Assembly: GCF_023913515.1 (NCBI RefSeq)
Contig: NZ_CP099391.1
Span: forward strand, 3,844,001-3,908,000
DNA from: Natronococcus sp. CG52
GTDB lineage: Archaea > Halobacteriota > Halobacteria > Halobacteriales > Natrialbaceae
Length of the DNA stretch: 64,000 nt
Direction: 5' to 3'
The notes beneath the pieces are model-generated. The model saw only the letters and a program-made list of their open reading frames with translations. It was not told the DNA's origin and made no database searches. The translations under genes and the position numbers were made by a program. This document shows, one piece after another, positions 34,835-43,038 of the stretch (position 1 is the stretch's first letter; every line of letters starts with the position of its first letter).

Positions 34835-37258
34835 TCAGCGCGGCGAATTCACCGACTTCTCGACAGCAGGAAGCGTGAACGAGAACGTCGCCCCCTCGCC
34901 GGGTTCGGACTCGACCCAGATCTCGCCGCCGTGACGTTCGATAATGCGCTGACAGAGCGCGAGGGCGATTCCCGTCCCCTCGTACTCCTCGCGGCTGTGG
35001 AGCCGGTCGAAGACGGTAAACACCCGCTCCTGATCGTCCGGATCGATGCCGATCCCCTCGTCTCGAACCGAGATCACCCACTCCTGACTCCGACGCTTCG
35101 CGTCCACGTGGACGCGCGCCGGCTCGTCTCCCGAGTAAGTGATCGCGTTGTCGAGCAGGTTCTGGAAGATCTGGCGCACCTGGCTCGCGTCACCCTCCGT
35201 GCGAGGCAGTTCCTCGGCGGTGATTTCGGCGTCGTTCTCCTGAATGCAAAGCTGGAGATCCTCGAGGACGTCGTCGAGGACCGCGTCGAGGTCCATCGGT
35301 TCGAACGGGTCGCCGCTCGTCTCGACGCGGGAGTACTCGAGCAGCCCGTCGATCATCTGACGCATCCGGTCGGCGCCGTCGACCGCGAACTCGAGGAACT
35401 CCTCGCCGTCCTCGTCGAACTCGTCGTCGTAGCGGCTCTCGAGCAGTTGCAGGTAGCTCGTCACCATCCGCAGCGGCTCTTGCAGGTCGTGCGAGGCCGC
35501 GTACGCGAACTGCTCCAAGCGCTCGTTTGACTCCTCGAGGGCTCGTTCGCGCTGTTTTTGCTCGAGTTCGTACTCGATCCACTGCGACATTAGGTGGTGA
35601 AACGTCCGTTCGGCGTCGGAAAACGGCTGCTCGCGGGGCTCCGACGAGACGAAGAAGAACGTTCGATCGGACCCGTTCTCGAGTTCGATCCGCGTTCCGA
35701 GGTAGGTTCCGATGCCGAACTCCTCGTGAGCGAAGCAGTCGTCCAGACCGGCTCGCTCGGGATCGATAACGGCGGCCGTCCGCTCCCTGCCGAGGGTCAG
35801 CTGACAGTAGGTGTCCGAAAGCTGCGCCCGGTCGCCGACTTCGAAGTAACCGCTCTCGCCGCTCACCGCTTCGACCTCGAACGTGTCACTCGCCAGATCG
35901 ATGCGAGCCAGACCGCCTGTGTCGAGGTCGAACCGCTCGCGGCCCAGTTCGAACATTTCTCGGAGCTTCTCGTCGAACGTGCTGTCCGGATCCGCCGCGA
36001 TCTCGTACAGCGTGCGCTTGTGGTACTCGCGCCGGTTCTGCTCGAGTTGATACTTCGCCCACTGTCCCATCAGCCGGTTGAACGTCTGTTCTTCGTCGGT
36101 GAACCCCTCGTCGCGGTCCTCCGACGAGACGAAGAAGAACGTTCGGTCGTCGCCGCCGTCGATCTCGAGGTAGGTGCCGAGATACGCCTGCAGTCCGAGT
36201 TCCTCGTAGACGGTGGCGTCGTCGTACCCGTCCGTCTCCGGATCCGAGACGCACTCACCCGCCTCGGTTCCGGCGGCGCCGATACAGTACGTCTCCGACA
36301 GCGGCAGTTCGACGCCGGGTTCGAAGTGTTCGTGGTCGCCGCTGACGTACTCGACCTCGAACCAGTCCCGTTCGGGATCGACGCGGGCCATCGCGCCGAA
36401 TTCGAGACCGAACCGCTCACAGCCCAGTTCGAACATTTCCTGGAGTTTCTGCTCGAAGGAGGTGTCCGGATCGGCCGTGATCTCGTTCTGGTGCTTCAGG
36501 TGCTGGTGGCGCCGTTGCAGTTCGACCCGTGCTTCGGTCCGGTCGAGCAGGGTTCCCACCATCCGGTCGATCTCCCGTTCCGGTTCGTCCGGACCGAAAA
36601 ACTCCTCGGGCGGCGTGTAGTAGAAATTATGACAGACCGTGTTGTCGTAGATCAGGTGCGGGTGAGTCTTGATAACGTCTCGAAGGATCTCTGCGGGGAA
36701 CTGCTCGCGGTTGTACTGACAGAGCGCGATGCCGTTCGTGCCGGGAAGGAGCCTGTTGAGTTTCCCCTCGTACTCGACGAGTTCCTCGATCGGAGGGTCG
36801 TCGCCGAACACCCACGTCATCTCGCCGGCGATTCGAAGACCCTCGTACTCCTCGGTGGCCTCCTCGATGGCGCCCTCGAGGAAGGCGATCATGTCGTCGG
36901 GATCGAACGCACCGTTCCGGAGATACGAGTCCTGGGCGGTGTGCATCGTGAGCGCGCCCGACTCGAGCGCCCCGTCGACGTCGACGCCCGCGTCCCGGAG
37001 CGCCGAACGGATCTCGTCGATGTCGTTCTCGTCCGCGATGTAGACGCACCGCTCTCCGCGCTCGAGGCCGCGTTTGACGTACGGAACCACCGCCGCGAAC
37101 TGTTCCGCCTGTGACTCGTAGACGAGGGCGAGGTGGTCGTACGAGTCGTGTTCGGCGACCGATTCGACGGGTCCCGTGAACTCGGGCGTCGCGTGTAGCG
37201 CCTCGAGGCCGGCCTCGAGTCCGAGGAGGTCGTCGGTGCGTTGTATTTGCTGGCTCAT
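34835..37258 (-). CDS. Sensor histidine kinase, MEDS-GAF-GAF-HisKA-HATPase
   Basis: An 807-residue cytosolic kinase with no membrane helix. Residues about 40-205 are a MEDS (DcmR-like) sensor. Two GAF-like domains follow at about 250-410 and 415-570; they are duplicates even at DNA level. ASHDLQEPLRM gives the phosphorylated His near 590; DNAITYS and DEGIGID are the N and G1 boxes. The 27-bp identity at 35639-35665 and 36119-36145, 480 bp apart, shows recent duplication or gene conversion. No response regulator is adjacent. The ATG at 37258 starts a better N-terminus than 37303. Confidence 0.85.
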   Translation of the reverse strand: MSQQIQRTDDLLGLEAGLEALHATPEFTGPVESVAEHDSYDHLALVYESQAEQFAAVVPYVKRGLERGERCVYIADENDIDEIRSALRDAGVDVDGALESGALTMHTAQDSYLRNGAFDPDDMIAFLEGAIEEATEEYEGLRIAGEMTWVFGDDPPIEELVEYEGKLNRLLPGTNGIALCQYNREQFPAEILRDVIKTHPHLIYDNTVCHNFYYTPPEEFFGPDEPEREIDRMVGTLLDRTEARVELQRRHQHLKHQNEITADPDTSFEQKLQEMFELGCERFGLEFGAMARVDPERDWFEVEYVSGDHEHFEPGVELPLSETYCIGAAGTEAGECVSDPETDGYDDATVYEELGLQAYLGTYLEIDGGDDRTFFFVSSEDRDEGFTDEEQTFNRLMGQWAKYQLEQNRREYHKRTLYEIAADPDSTFDEKLREMFELGRERFDLDTGGLARIDLASDTFEVEAVSGESGYFEVGDRAQLSDTYCQLTLGRERTAAVIDPERAGLDDCFAHEEFGIGTYLGTRIELENGSDRTFFFVSSEPREQPFSDAERTFHHLMSQWIEYELEQKQRERALEESNERLEQFAYAASHDLQEPLRMVTSYLQLLESRYDDEFDEDGEEFLEFAVDGADRMRQMIDGLLEYSRVETSGDPFEPMDLDAVLDDVLEDLQLCIQENDAEITAEELPRTEGDASQVRQIFQNLLDNAITYSGDEPARVHVDAKRRSQEWVISVRDEGIGIDPDDQERVFTVFDRLHSREEYEGTGIALALCQRIIERHGGEIWVESEPGEGATFSFTLPAVEKSVNSPR

Positions 37259-37603
37259 GGTGTGTATCGAGCGGTGATCGATCGTCCGACAAGCGTCTCT
37301 CAACAGTCGAACAGTGGCCGCCCGCCGCTGCAGTGGGTCTCTGTTCGAAATCGCAGGGGAGTCTCCCCCGCCACTGACAACTGTAGTTTAGTACCGTGAA
37401 AAGCGGACTCGAAGGGATAAGTACGCGGCTTATTTTCTCCCGTATCCGATAGGAAAAACGACCACACTACGATATTTACGCGGTAGGGAGCTTCAGCACT
37501 GGCGGACGTTCGAACCGGTTGTGCTCGAAGAGGCGGAGTCGTGAACGCTTCCGCACTCGCACGTCGGGTAACCTTCTTACGGTGAGCCGACACACACTCG
37601 CGT
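37259..37603. other. 345-bp divergent intergenic region
   Basis: No gene is visible. It contains the promoters of the kinase (AT-rich words near 37415-37450 on the minus strand) and of the HIT gene (CTTCTTA at about 37573-37579, 27 bp before its ATG). An antisense open frame across it is not protein-like. Confidence 0.5.
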
Positions 37604-38023
37604 ATGAGTACGATCTTCAGCCAGATCGTGGAGGGGGATATCCCCGCTCGAGTCGTGTACGAGGACGAGACGACGTTCGCGTTTCTCGACGCCAACCCGC
37701 TGGCGCCGGGTCACACGCTCGTGATCCCGAAAGACGAGTACGAACGGCTCAACGACGTCCCCGACGACGTCGCGACGGACCTCTACGCGACGATTCACCG
37801 ACTGGTTCCGGTCGTCGAGGAGAGCGTCGACGCCGACGCCTCCACCGTCGCCTTCAACAACGGCGAGGCCGCCGGTCAGGAAGTACCCCACGTCCACTGT
37901 CACATCGTGCCGCGGTTCGACGGCGACGGCGGCGGTCCGATCCACGCCGCCGCGGGCGACCGACCCGACCTCGCGGACGACGAACTCGACGACATCGCCG
38001 CGGACATCGAGTCTCGAGTCTGA
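37604..38023 (+). CDS. HIT family nucleotide-binding protein
   Basis: A 139-residue histidine-triad protein. HVHCHIVPRF near residue 97 is the active site, and IFSQIVEGDIPARVVYED is the typical N-terminus of the Hint/PKCI branch. These enzymes hydrolyse purine nucleotide phosphoramidates or related adducts. The promoter fits a leaderless message. Confidence 0.92.
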   Translation: MSTIFSQIVEGDIPARVVYEDETTFAFLDANPLAPGHTLVIPKDEYERLNDVPDDVATDLYATIHRLVPVVEESVDADASTVAFNNGEAAGQEVPHVHCHIVPRFDGDGGGPIHAAAGDRPDLADDELDDIAADIESRV

Positions 38024-38074
38024 ACCGGGTCGAAGATACGCGGACTTTTATCGGCCGCGTCCGAGTCGCCAGGT

Positions 38075-38311
38075 ATGTCGCTGTCCCTCGCCGACCTCGC
38101 CGCCCAGTTGCGGGCCCACCCGGTCGCCGCGACGGTCGAACTCGGGAGTCTCCTCGTCTGTTGTCTGCTGTTCGTCGGCACCGTCGGCCTGCTCGCGAGC
38201 GGAGCGCCGACCGGCTCCGGGCGGCCGTGGCTCCTGATCGTCGGCGTCGGCGCCGCGTTCGTGGTGTTCTGGACGGTCCTCGTCCCGCTGTACGAGCGAA
38301 CGCTAGAGTAG
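38075..38311 (+). CDS. Two-helix membrane protein
   Basis: A 78-residue protein with hydrophobic helices at about 20-42 and 50-72. CTTTTATCGG lies about 28 bp before the ATG, which supports it as a real gene. Its last 9 bp overlap the end of the prepilin peptidase gene on the other strand. Function unknown. Confidence 0.65.
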   Translation: MSLSLADLAAQLRAHPVAATVELGSLLVCCLLFVGTVGLLASGAPTGSGRPWLLIVGVGAAFVVFWTVLVPLYERTLE

Positions 38312-39313
38312 CGTCCCGACGAGCAGGTCGCCGTAAACCAGTGCGATCACCAGACCGACGAACACCGGCACGAGAAACGGCATCCCCGGCGAGATCCAGA
38401 CTCGCTCCTCGGTCGCGAGCGCCTCGAGGCCGTCCCGTAACTCGTCCGGGGCGGTCCCGTAGGCCGTGCCCTCGATATCGGCGAGGAAGGTCTCGGCGCC
38501 CCAGGGATCGTCGGGCGCGCCGCCGCCCGTGTTTCGGGGTTTTTCTCGGGTCGCCTGCTCGAGCGCCGTCTCGCCGTCGCCGGACCCGTCCGCGGTGACG
38601 GCGCCGTCGGTCGGCGGATTCGGCTCGTCCGGAAGCGTCGCCGGATCGCGGAACCGATCGGGGTGTTCGCGAACGGCAGCGAGGGACAGTCCGCGCCAGC
38701 GGAGGTACATCCGCAGCGCGTCGAGGTCGAGTCCGCCCCGTGACCGGCCGTCGGGTGCCGAGAGCAGTTTGCCGTGCGCGGTCGTCGCCCGCTCCCACGG
38801 GACGGGCCAGCCGACGAACATCACGGGCGTGAGCCGACCGGCGGCGGCGTTACGGAGGGCGAGCGCGAGCGGAATTGCGACCCCGACGAGGACGGCGTTC
38901 GTCAGAATCGTGAAGGAAAACGCCCCGAGCGGCATCGTCACTACCGGAACCGTCACCGGGCCGACCGCGTACCGGGGCACCGTCGGAAACAGCAACGCGA
39001 GGACGAACAGGGCTTTCGCGTCCGCACCGCCGAAGCCGCCGAACCACCAGAAGCAGTAGGCGAGCGGAACCACGAACCCCAGACTGATCGCCGCCGGAAC
39101 GAGAAACTCGTAGCTCCAGGCGTACGGGCCGGCGTTCCAGGCCGTCCAGCCGTCCCACACGAGCAGGACGGCCCCGAGAGTCGCGAGCGGAATCCAGACC
39201 GCACTCGAGACTCGCCTGGTCTTGACGTCGCGAACGGCCGTCCAGGCGAAGAGCGGAAGCGCGACGAGTCGCAGGAGGTCGGGTACGGTCGCCGACACGC
39301 CGGCCAGTGACAC
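38303..39313 (-). CDS. pibD: Archaeal prepilin/preflagellin peptidase (A24)
   Basis: A 336-residue membrane aspartyl protease that removes class III signal peptides from pilins and archaellins. The first catalytic Asp lies in AVRDVKTRRV near residue 27, and the second in GGFGGADAKAL, the GxGD motif. Six or so hydrophobic segments are seen, interrupted by a long polar loop of about 110 residues between the fifth and sixth segments, which is a haloarchaeal feature. No pilin gene is nearby. Confidence 0.88.
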   Translation of the reverse strand: MSLAGVSATVPDLLRLVALPLFAWTAVRDVKTRRVSSAVWIPLATLGAVLLVWDGWTAWNAGPYAWSYEFLVPAAISLGFVVPLAYCFWWFGGFGGADAKALFVLALLFPTVPRYAVGPVTVPVVTMPLGAFSFTILTNAVLVGVAIPLALALRNAAAGRLTPVMFVGWPVPWERATTAHGKLLSAPDGRSRGGLDLDALRMYLRWRGLSLAAVREHPDRFRDPATLPDEPNPPTDGAVTADGSGDGETALEQATREKPRNTGGGAPDDPWGAETFLADIEGTAYGTAPDELRDGLEALATEERVWISPGMPFLVPVFVGLVIALVYGDLLVGTLL

Positions 39314-39470
39314 GTCTCACTCTCTCGAGTGCGACAGTGTCATTGTTTCGGCCTTCCGGTCACGGGATTCGGTCGACGAACCGGAGACGACGATCGACGG
39401 AAGCCCGCGACGGCGAACGGCAGCGCTGACGCTCGTCGGCCCTTGAAAAACGGAAAACGGAAGATCGGGT

Positions 39471-39860
39471 CTAAATGACGCGGTTCTGCAGGTAGTCGAG
39501 GTGCTTCGCGTTGTACACGATCTGGACCTCGTCGGTCTCGGCGGAGCCGATGCAGGTCAGACGGACGTTCTTGTCCTCGACTTCCTCGTCCGAGAGGATC
39601 TGCTGCATGTCCATGTCGATCTCGCCCTCGTAGACGATCGCTGCGCAGTTCGCACAGGCGCCTGCACGGCACGAGAAGGGCCAGTCGTAGCCCTGGGCCT
39701 CGGCGGCCTCGAGGATGTACTCGCCCTCGGCGACGTCAAGGGTACCGTAGTCCTCCTCGTCGAGGCCGGCGTCGGCAGCCTGACCGAAGAGGTCGTCGTC
39801 ATCCATTTCCCAGCCCTGGTCGTCTAGTACTTCGTAGTTGAGGTATTCTACCGTGGGCAT
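39471..39860 (-). CDS. fer: [2Fe-2S] ferredoxin, halophilic plant type
   Basis: A 129-residue ferredoxin. CRAGACANC plus a distant Cys in LTCIGS give the four cluster ligands of plant-type ferredoxins. Haloarchaeal ferredoxins carry an acidic insertion near the N-terminus, seen here as [20 protein letters not shown]. It serves as electron acceptor of 2-oxoacid oxidoreductases. The ATG at 39860 has CTATACC about 30 bp upstream. Confidence 0.95.
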   Translation of the reverse strand: MPTVEYLNYEVLDDQGWEMDDDDLFGQAADAGLDEEDYGTLDVAEGEYILEAAEAQGYDWPFSCRAGACANCAAIVYEGEIDMDMQQILSDEEVEDKNVRLTCIGSAETDEVQIVYNAKHLDYLQNRVI

Positions 39861-40141
39861 CACTCGCCGGTTCGAGGGCCGCATTGGTATAGCTTGCTGT
39901 TCGGTCCTCAATTGTCTTTGACTCGGAATTGGAACGTTCGAAGGGAAGAATGTCGATATCCGTCAAACGTCGGGTCGGAAAACGGATGGGAGAAAGAAAC
40001 ACTGAAACAGAACCGCGTGGCTCCGGTTTCGTTTGCCGCGTTCATTACGAATCGCGTCTTGCACTCGTCGGGTGACGTTCAGGACGGTACTACGCGAGCT
40101 CGCGTGTTGGCACGGAGAACGCGTCGAAGACTAGCCGACCG

Positions 40142-41320
40142 TCAGAAGCCGAAGATCGGGACGAACCGGAAGGTCAGGAACGCGCCGACCGTCGAGATGA
40201 TCGGGACGACGTTTTGCATGAGGACGACACGAGCCGTCGTCGAGGGGTTGAAAAGATCGGAGGCTTTCGGGATGTCTTCGGGTTCTTCTTCCCCGATGTC
40301 GGGCGAGCGTTCGCCCTCTTCTTCAGCGGTTAAGGCACCCACGGAGACCGTGGTTTCTTCGCCGGCTCTGACGTCCGATAGCGTCGTCGTCCGGGTCGCT
40401 CGTCCCCACCCCAGCCCGATAATGCTCATCGTCGCGATGACGACGAAACTGGCGGGAATGCCGATCCACGAGAGGCCGATGACGATCCCCGAACTGATGA
40501 TGGCGACGACGATCGCTGCCGTCAGCGGGAGATTCGTAATGTCGTTGCCGAGCGTATCGAGCGTTCGTCGAGCGATGGTGAAACAGCCGACGGCGACGGC
40601 GGCCGAGCCGAGCAGGATCAGCGGAATCATATCGACGCCGGTGCCGTAGATCGGTGCGATGGCGTTGGCGATGTTGCTCGTCCCGGAGGAAAAGGCCATC
40701 AGACAGCCGATCCCGACGACGACCAGCGCGCCCGTGATCTCGCGTCGATCGGCGTTCTCGCCGAACTGCAGCCGTGGAACGGTCCCCGAGCGGTCGACCG
40801 TGACCATCTCGCGTCCCTCGCGGTTGCCCTCGATGGCGACCCACGCGTTGATTCGCGGGTAAAAGTAGCGGCCAACGACGCCGGCCACCCAGAACCCGAT
40901 GATCGGGGCGACGACCCACCAGACGACGATCTCACCGAGCACCGCGAAGTCGAGTTCCCCCGTCGCGAGGCCGAGTGCGGAGATCGCGCCGACGGCGGTC
41001 ATCGACGTCGAGGCCGGTACCCCGAAGTAGTTGCCCACGAACAGCGCACCGCCGATGAAAAAGAGGACGGCAACGTTGGATCGGAGGGTGAAGATATCGG
41101 TCGTGTGGACCAGTTCGTCCCCGAGCGTCGTGACGACCTGTGGACCGATCGTGATCGCACCGAGAAAGAAGAAAATCGACATCAACGCGGCCGCCATCAG
41201 TTTCGTGATCACGTTTGCGCCGACAGCGGGGCCGAATGCGGGTCCCGTCGTCGCGCCACCGATATTATAGCCGACGAAAGCCGCGACGAGGAGTCCCACG
41301 ATCAGCAGTACTTCTGTCAC
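40142..41320 (-). CDS. pitA: PiT family inorganic phosphate permease
   Basis: A 392-residue membrane transporter with two related halves. The duplicated PiT signatures are GYNIGGATTGPAFGPAVGANV near the N-terminus and FSSGTSNIANAIAPIYG in the second half. A cytoplasmic loop of about 60 polar residues precedes the last helices. It should move phosphate with a cation. The GTG at 41320 has TTTTTAG about 28 bp upstream. A PhoU-type regulator, often adjacent, is not present. Confidence 0.9.
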   Translation of the reverse strand: MTEVLLIVGLLVAAFVGYNIGGATTGPAFGPAVGANVITKLMAAALMSIFFFLGAITIGPQVVTTLGDELVHTTDIFTLRSNVAVLFFIGGALFVGNYFGVPASTSMTAVGAISALGLATGELDFAVLGEIVVWWVVAPIIGFWVAGVVGRYFYPRINAWVAIEGNREGREMVTVDRSGTVPRLQFGENADRREITGALVVVGIGCLMAFSSGTSNIANAIAPIYGTGVDMIPLILLGSAAVAVGCFTIARRTLDTLGNDITNLPLTAAIVVAIISSGIVIGLSWIGIPASFVVIATMSIIGLGWGRATRTTTLSDVRAGEETTVSVGALTAEEEGERSPDIGEEEPEDIPKASDLFNPSTTARVVLMQNVVPIISTVGAFLTFRFVPIFGF

Positions 41321-41640
41321 ACTGTCACCCACATTGCCCGTCCCTAAAAACGCGGCTATTTGCGGCCGCAACCGCCGACCAGGCACGGCTCAGTCGTCGC
41401 GGACGGGGAGCCGCTGATCGCGCGAGTGGCCCCGATCCGGACGACGTTCTACGAGACGGTTCGATCCTAAAGAACTTCAACCGGCCACACCATGGAATAC
41501 AGTATCATGTACTCCGACTGGAATCTCGTCTCGAGAGAGCCTCAGGGGCGAACTGGATCGTCTCCCCAGTGCGCAGGAATCGACTCTGTCGACGAACGCT
41601 TGGGCCCCATCCGATTCGGACGTGTCGGTGGCGATCGTCT
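41321..41640. other. 320-bp divergent intergenic region
   Basis: It holds the pit promoter on the left. A 40-odd-codon frame from the ATG at 41509 reads into no known pattern and was not called. No repeats or hairpins of note were seen. Confidence 0.4.
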
Positions 41641-42246
41641 ATGCTGAACCCGGTCCGGGTCGATGCAGCCGTCGACCTCGCCTATGGGGCACTGATCGCG
41701 CTCTCGATCGTGCTGATCATGGTTCTCGGCACGAACGTCGGGATCGCGTTCGGGGTAGGCGTGTTCGCTTCGTACGTCATCCACGTCGTCTGGAAGATGG
41801 CGCGTTTCGATCCCGACTGGATGACCAGAGCCGTCCAGGAATCGGTCGAGGAAAGCGTGGGCGAAACCGTCGAGAAGAGCGTCGGCGAGACCGTCGAGAA
41901 GACGGTCGGTGAAACTGTCGAAAAGAAGGTTGGCGAGACCGTCGAAGAAAGCGTGGGCGAGACGGTCGAGGAACGGGTCGGCGAAACCGTCGAGGAACGG
42001 GTCGGCGAGACCGTCGAGGAACGGGTCGGCGAGACCGTCGAAAGGAAGGTCGGCGAGACCGTCGAAGAGGCCGTCGAACGAACCGTCGGCGAACAGCTCG
42101 ACGAGATGCAAGCGGAGGTCGAAGCCGTCGACGAGCGGATCGACCGCCGTCCCCGTGAGGACGAGGTCGAGGAGTTGATCGACAGCTCCGCCGAGGGTGA
42201 TCGAGCGGAGAACGACGAGCGAACGGAAAACGGCGACGACCGCTGA
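41641..42246 (+). CDS. Membrane-anchored octapeptide-repeat protein
   Basis: A 201-residue protein. Residues about 9-50 form a membrane hairpin (LIALSIVLIMVLG and GIAFGVGVFASYVIHVVW). From about residue 68 to 150 there are nine or ten tandem octads of the form VGETVEER, with E/K/R variation at the last two positions. Hydrophobic Val recurs every four residues. A polar, acidic tail follows. The function is unknown; it may form a long amphipathic helix along the membrane, or a scaffold. The frame is open to 41215, but the ATG at 41641 begins the hydrophobic part. Neighbours are PiT and UspA. Confidence 0.72.
   Translation: MLNPVRVDAAVDLAYGALIALSIVLIMVLGTNVGIAFGVGVFASYVIHVVWKMARFDPDWMTRAVQESVEESVGETVEKSVGETVEKTVGETVEKKVGETVEESVGETVEERVGETVEERVGETVEERVGETVERKVGETVEEAVERTVGEQLDEMQAEVEAVDERIDRRPREDEVEELIDSSAEGDRAENDERTENGDDR
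41845..42086 (+). repeat. 24-bp coding tandem repeat
   Basis: About ten copies of a 24-bp unit, such as GTCGGCGAGACCGTCGAGGA plus four variable bases, encode the VGETVEEx octads. Three central units are almost identical at DNA level, while the outer ones differ in synonymous and Lys/Arg/Ser codons. Confidence 0.85.
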
Positions 42247-42335
42247 CGACCGTCGCTACCGGTAGCACGAAATCGATTCGAATACGGCGAACCGGCACCG
42301 TCTCTGCCGACAGTCGGCCGGTTTCACGGTCTCGG

Positions 42336-42761
42336 TTACCGAACGACCGTCACCGGAACCGGCGACTGGTGGACGACCTTCTTGGCGACGTTGCCGACGT
42401 AGAGATTATCCGCGATCGTCCCCCCGTGACTGCCGACGACGACCGTATCGTAGTCACCGGCGCGATTGATTATTGCGCGAACGGGGTGTCCCAGATCGTA
42501 AACGGTCTCGAGTTCCGCGTCGCCGTCGGCGCCGTCGACGATCTCGCGTGCCCGATCGAACGTCGACTGGGCGTGTTCCCGTGCTGCCTCCTCGAGATCG
42601 TCGGCGAGCGCGAGGCCGGTCGCTGCTCCCCACATCGACGACGGTTCGCCCACGACGGTCAGGACGGTTATCTCGGCGTCCGGAAAGGCATCGAGGGCGT
42701 ACTCGAGTGCGTGTTCGCTCATCTCCGAGCCGTCCATCGGAACGAGAACGCGCGCAGTCAT
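42336..42761 (-). CDS. Universal stress protein (UspA family)
   Basis: A 141-residue cytosolic protein. VLVPMDGSEMSEHAL is the family N-terminus, and GSHGGTIADNLYVGNVAKKVV near the C-terminus is the G-x2-G-x9-G ATP-binding motif. The role is stress adaptation by an unclear mechanism. GTTTATTCG lies about 28 bp before the ATG. Confidence 0.93.
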   Translation of the reverse strand: MTARVLVPMDGSEMSEHALEYALDAFPDAEITVLTVVGEPSSMWGAATGLALADDLEEAAREHAQSTFDRAREIVDGADGDAELETVYDLGHPVRAIINRAGDYDTVVVGSHGGTIADNLYVGNVAKKVVHQSPVPVTVVR

Positions 42762-42773
42762 ACGCGAGCTACG

Positions 42774-42880
42774 ACAGCGACTCGAATAAACGCGAGGGAA
42801 AGGCTCGGCCGACGAACGGGAAGGCGACGAAGAACCCGTAGACGAGGATCGTCGGCATCGAGACGTGCTTCACGAGGCCC
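42774..42880 (-). pseudogene. Membrane-protein C-terminal fragment
   Basis: The minus strand encodes a short hydrophobic peptide, GLVKHVSMPTILVYGFF and VAFPFVGRAF, ending in a stop near 42774. No complete start is present. It looks like the last helix of a lost transporter gene. Low confidence. Confidence 0.25.
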
Positions 42881-43025
42881 GCGAGTTGAACGGGCTGCCC
42901 GCGTCGAGGACCTCCTGAAAGTCTGTCTCGTCGATTTTCGTCACGAAGGTGAGTGTATCCGTCGCCGGTCCCAGCCTCGCGAACCGGCCGTCGCTTCGCA
43001 GCGCGGCTCGGTTCGTGGCGGTCAC
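42870..43025 (-). CDS. Possible small ORF or gene remnant
   Basis: A 51-codon frame starts with GTG at 43025, just after the SLC13 gene. Its product is polar (RSDGRFARLGPATDTLTFVT, then KIDETDFQEVLDAG) and resembles a domain fragment. It matches no family I recognise. It may be translated as a small protein or be decayed sequence. Confidence 0.25.
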   Translation of the reverse strand: MTATNRAALRSDGRFARLGPATDTLTFVTKIDETDFQEVLDAGSPFNSRAS

Positions 43026-43038
43026 CTCGTCGGTGCGG

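Noticed and set aside
41509-41650. Short ORF starting at the ATG before the octad-repeat gene
   Set aside because: The peptide is not hydrophobic, conserved or patterned, and it ends within the next gene.
41845-42086. CRISPR or minisatellite outside genes
   Set aside because: The 24-bp units are contiguous, in frame and encode a regular octapeptide inside a gene with a start and stop.
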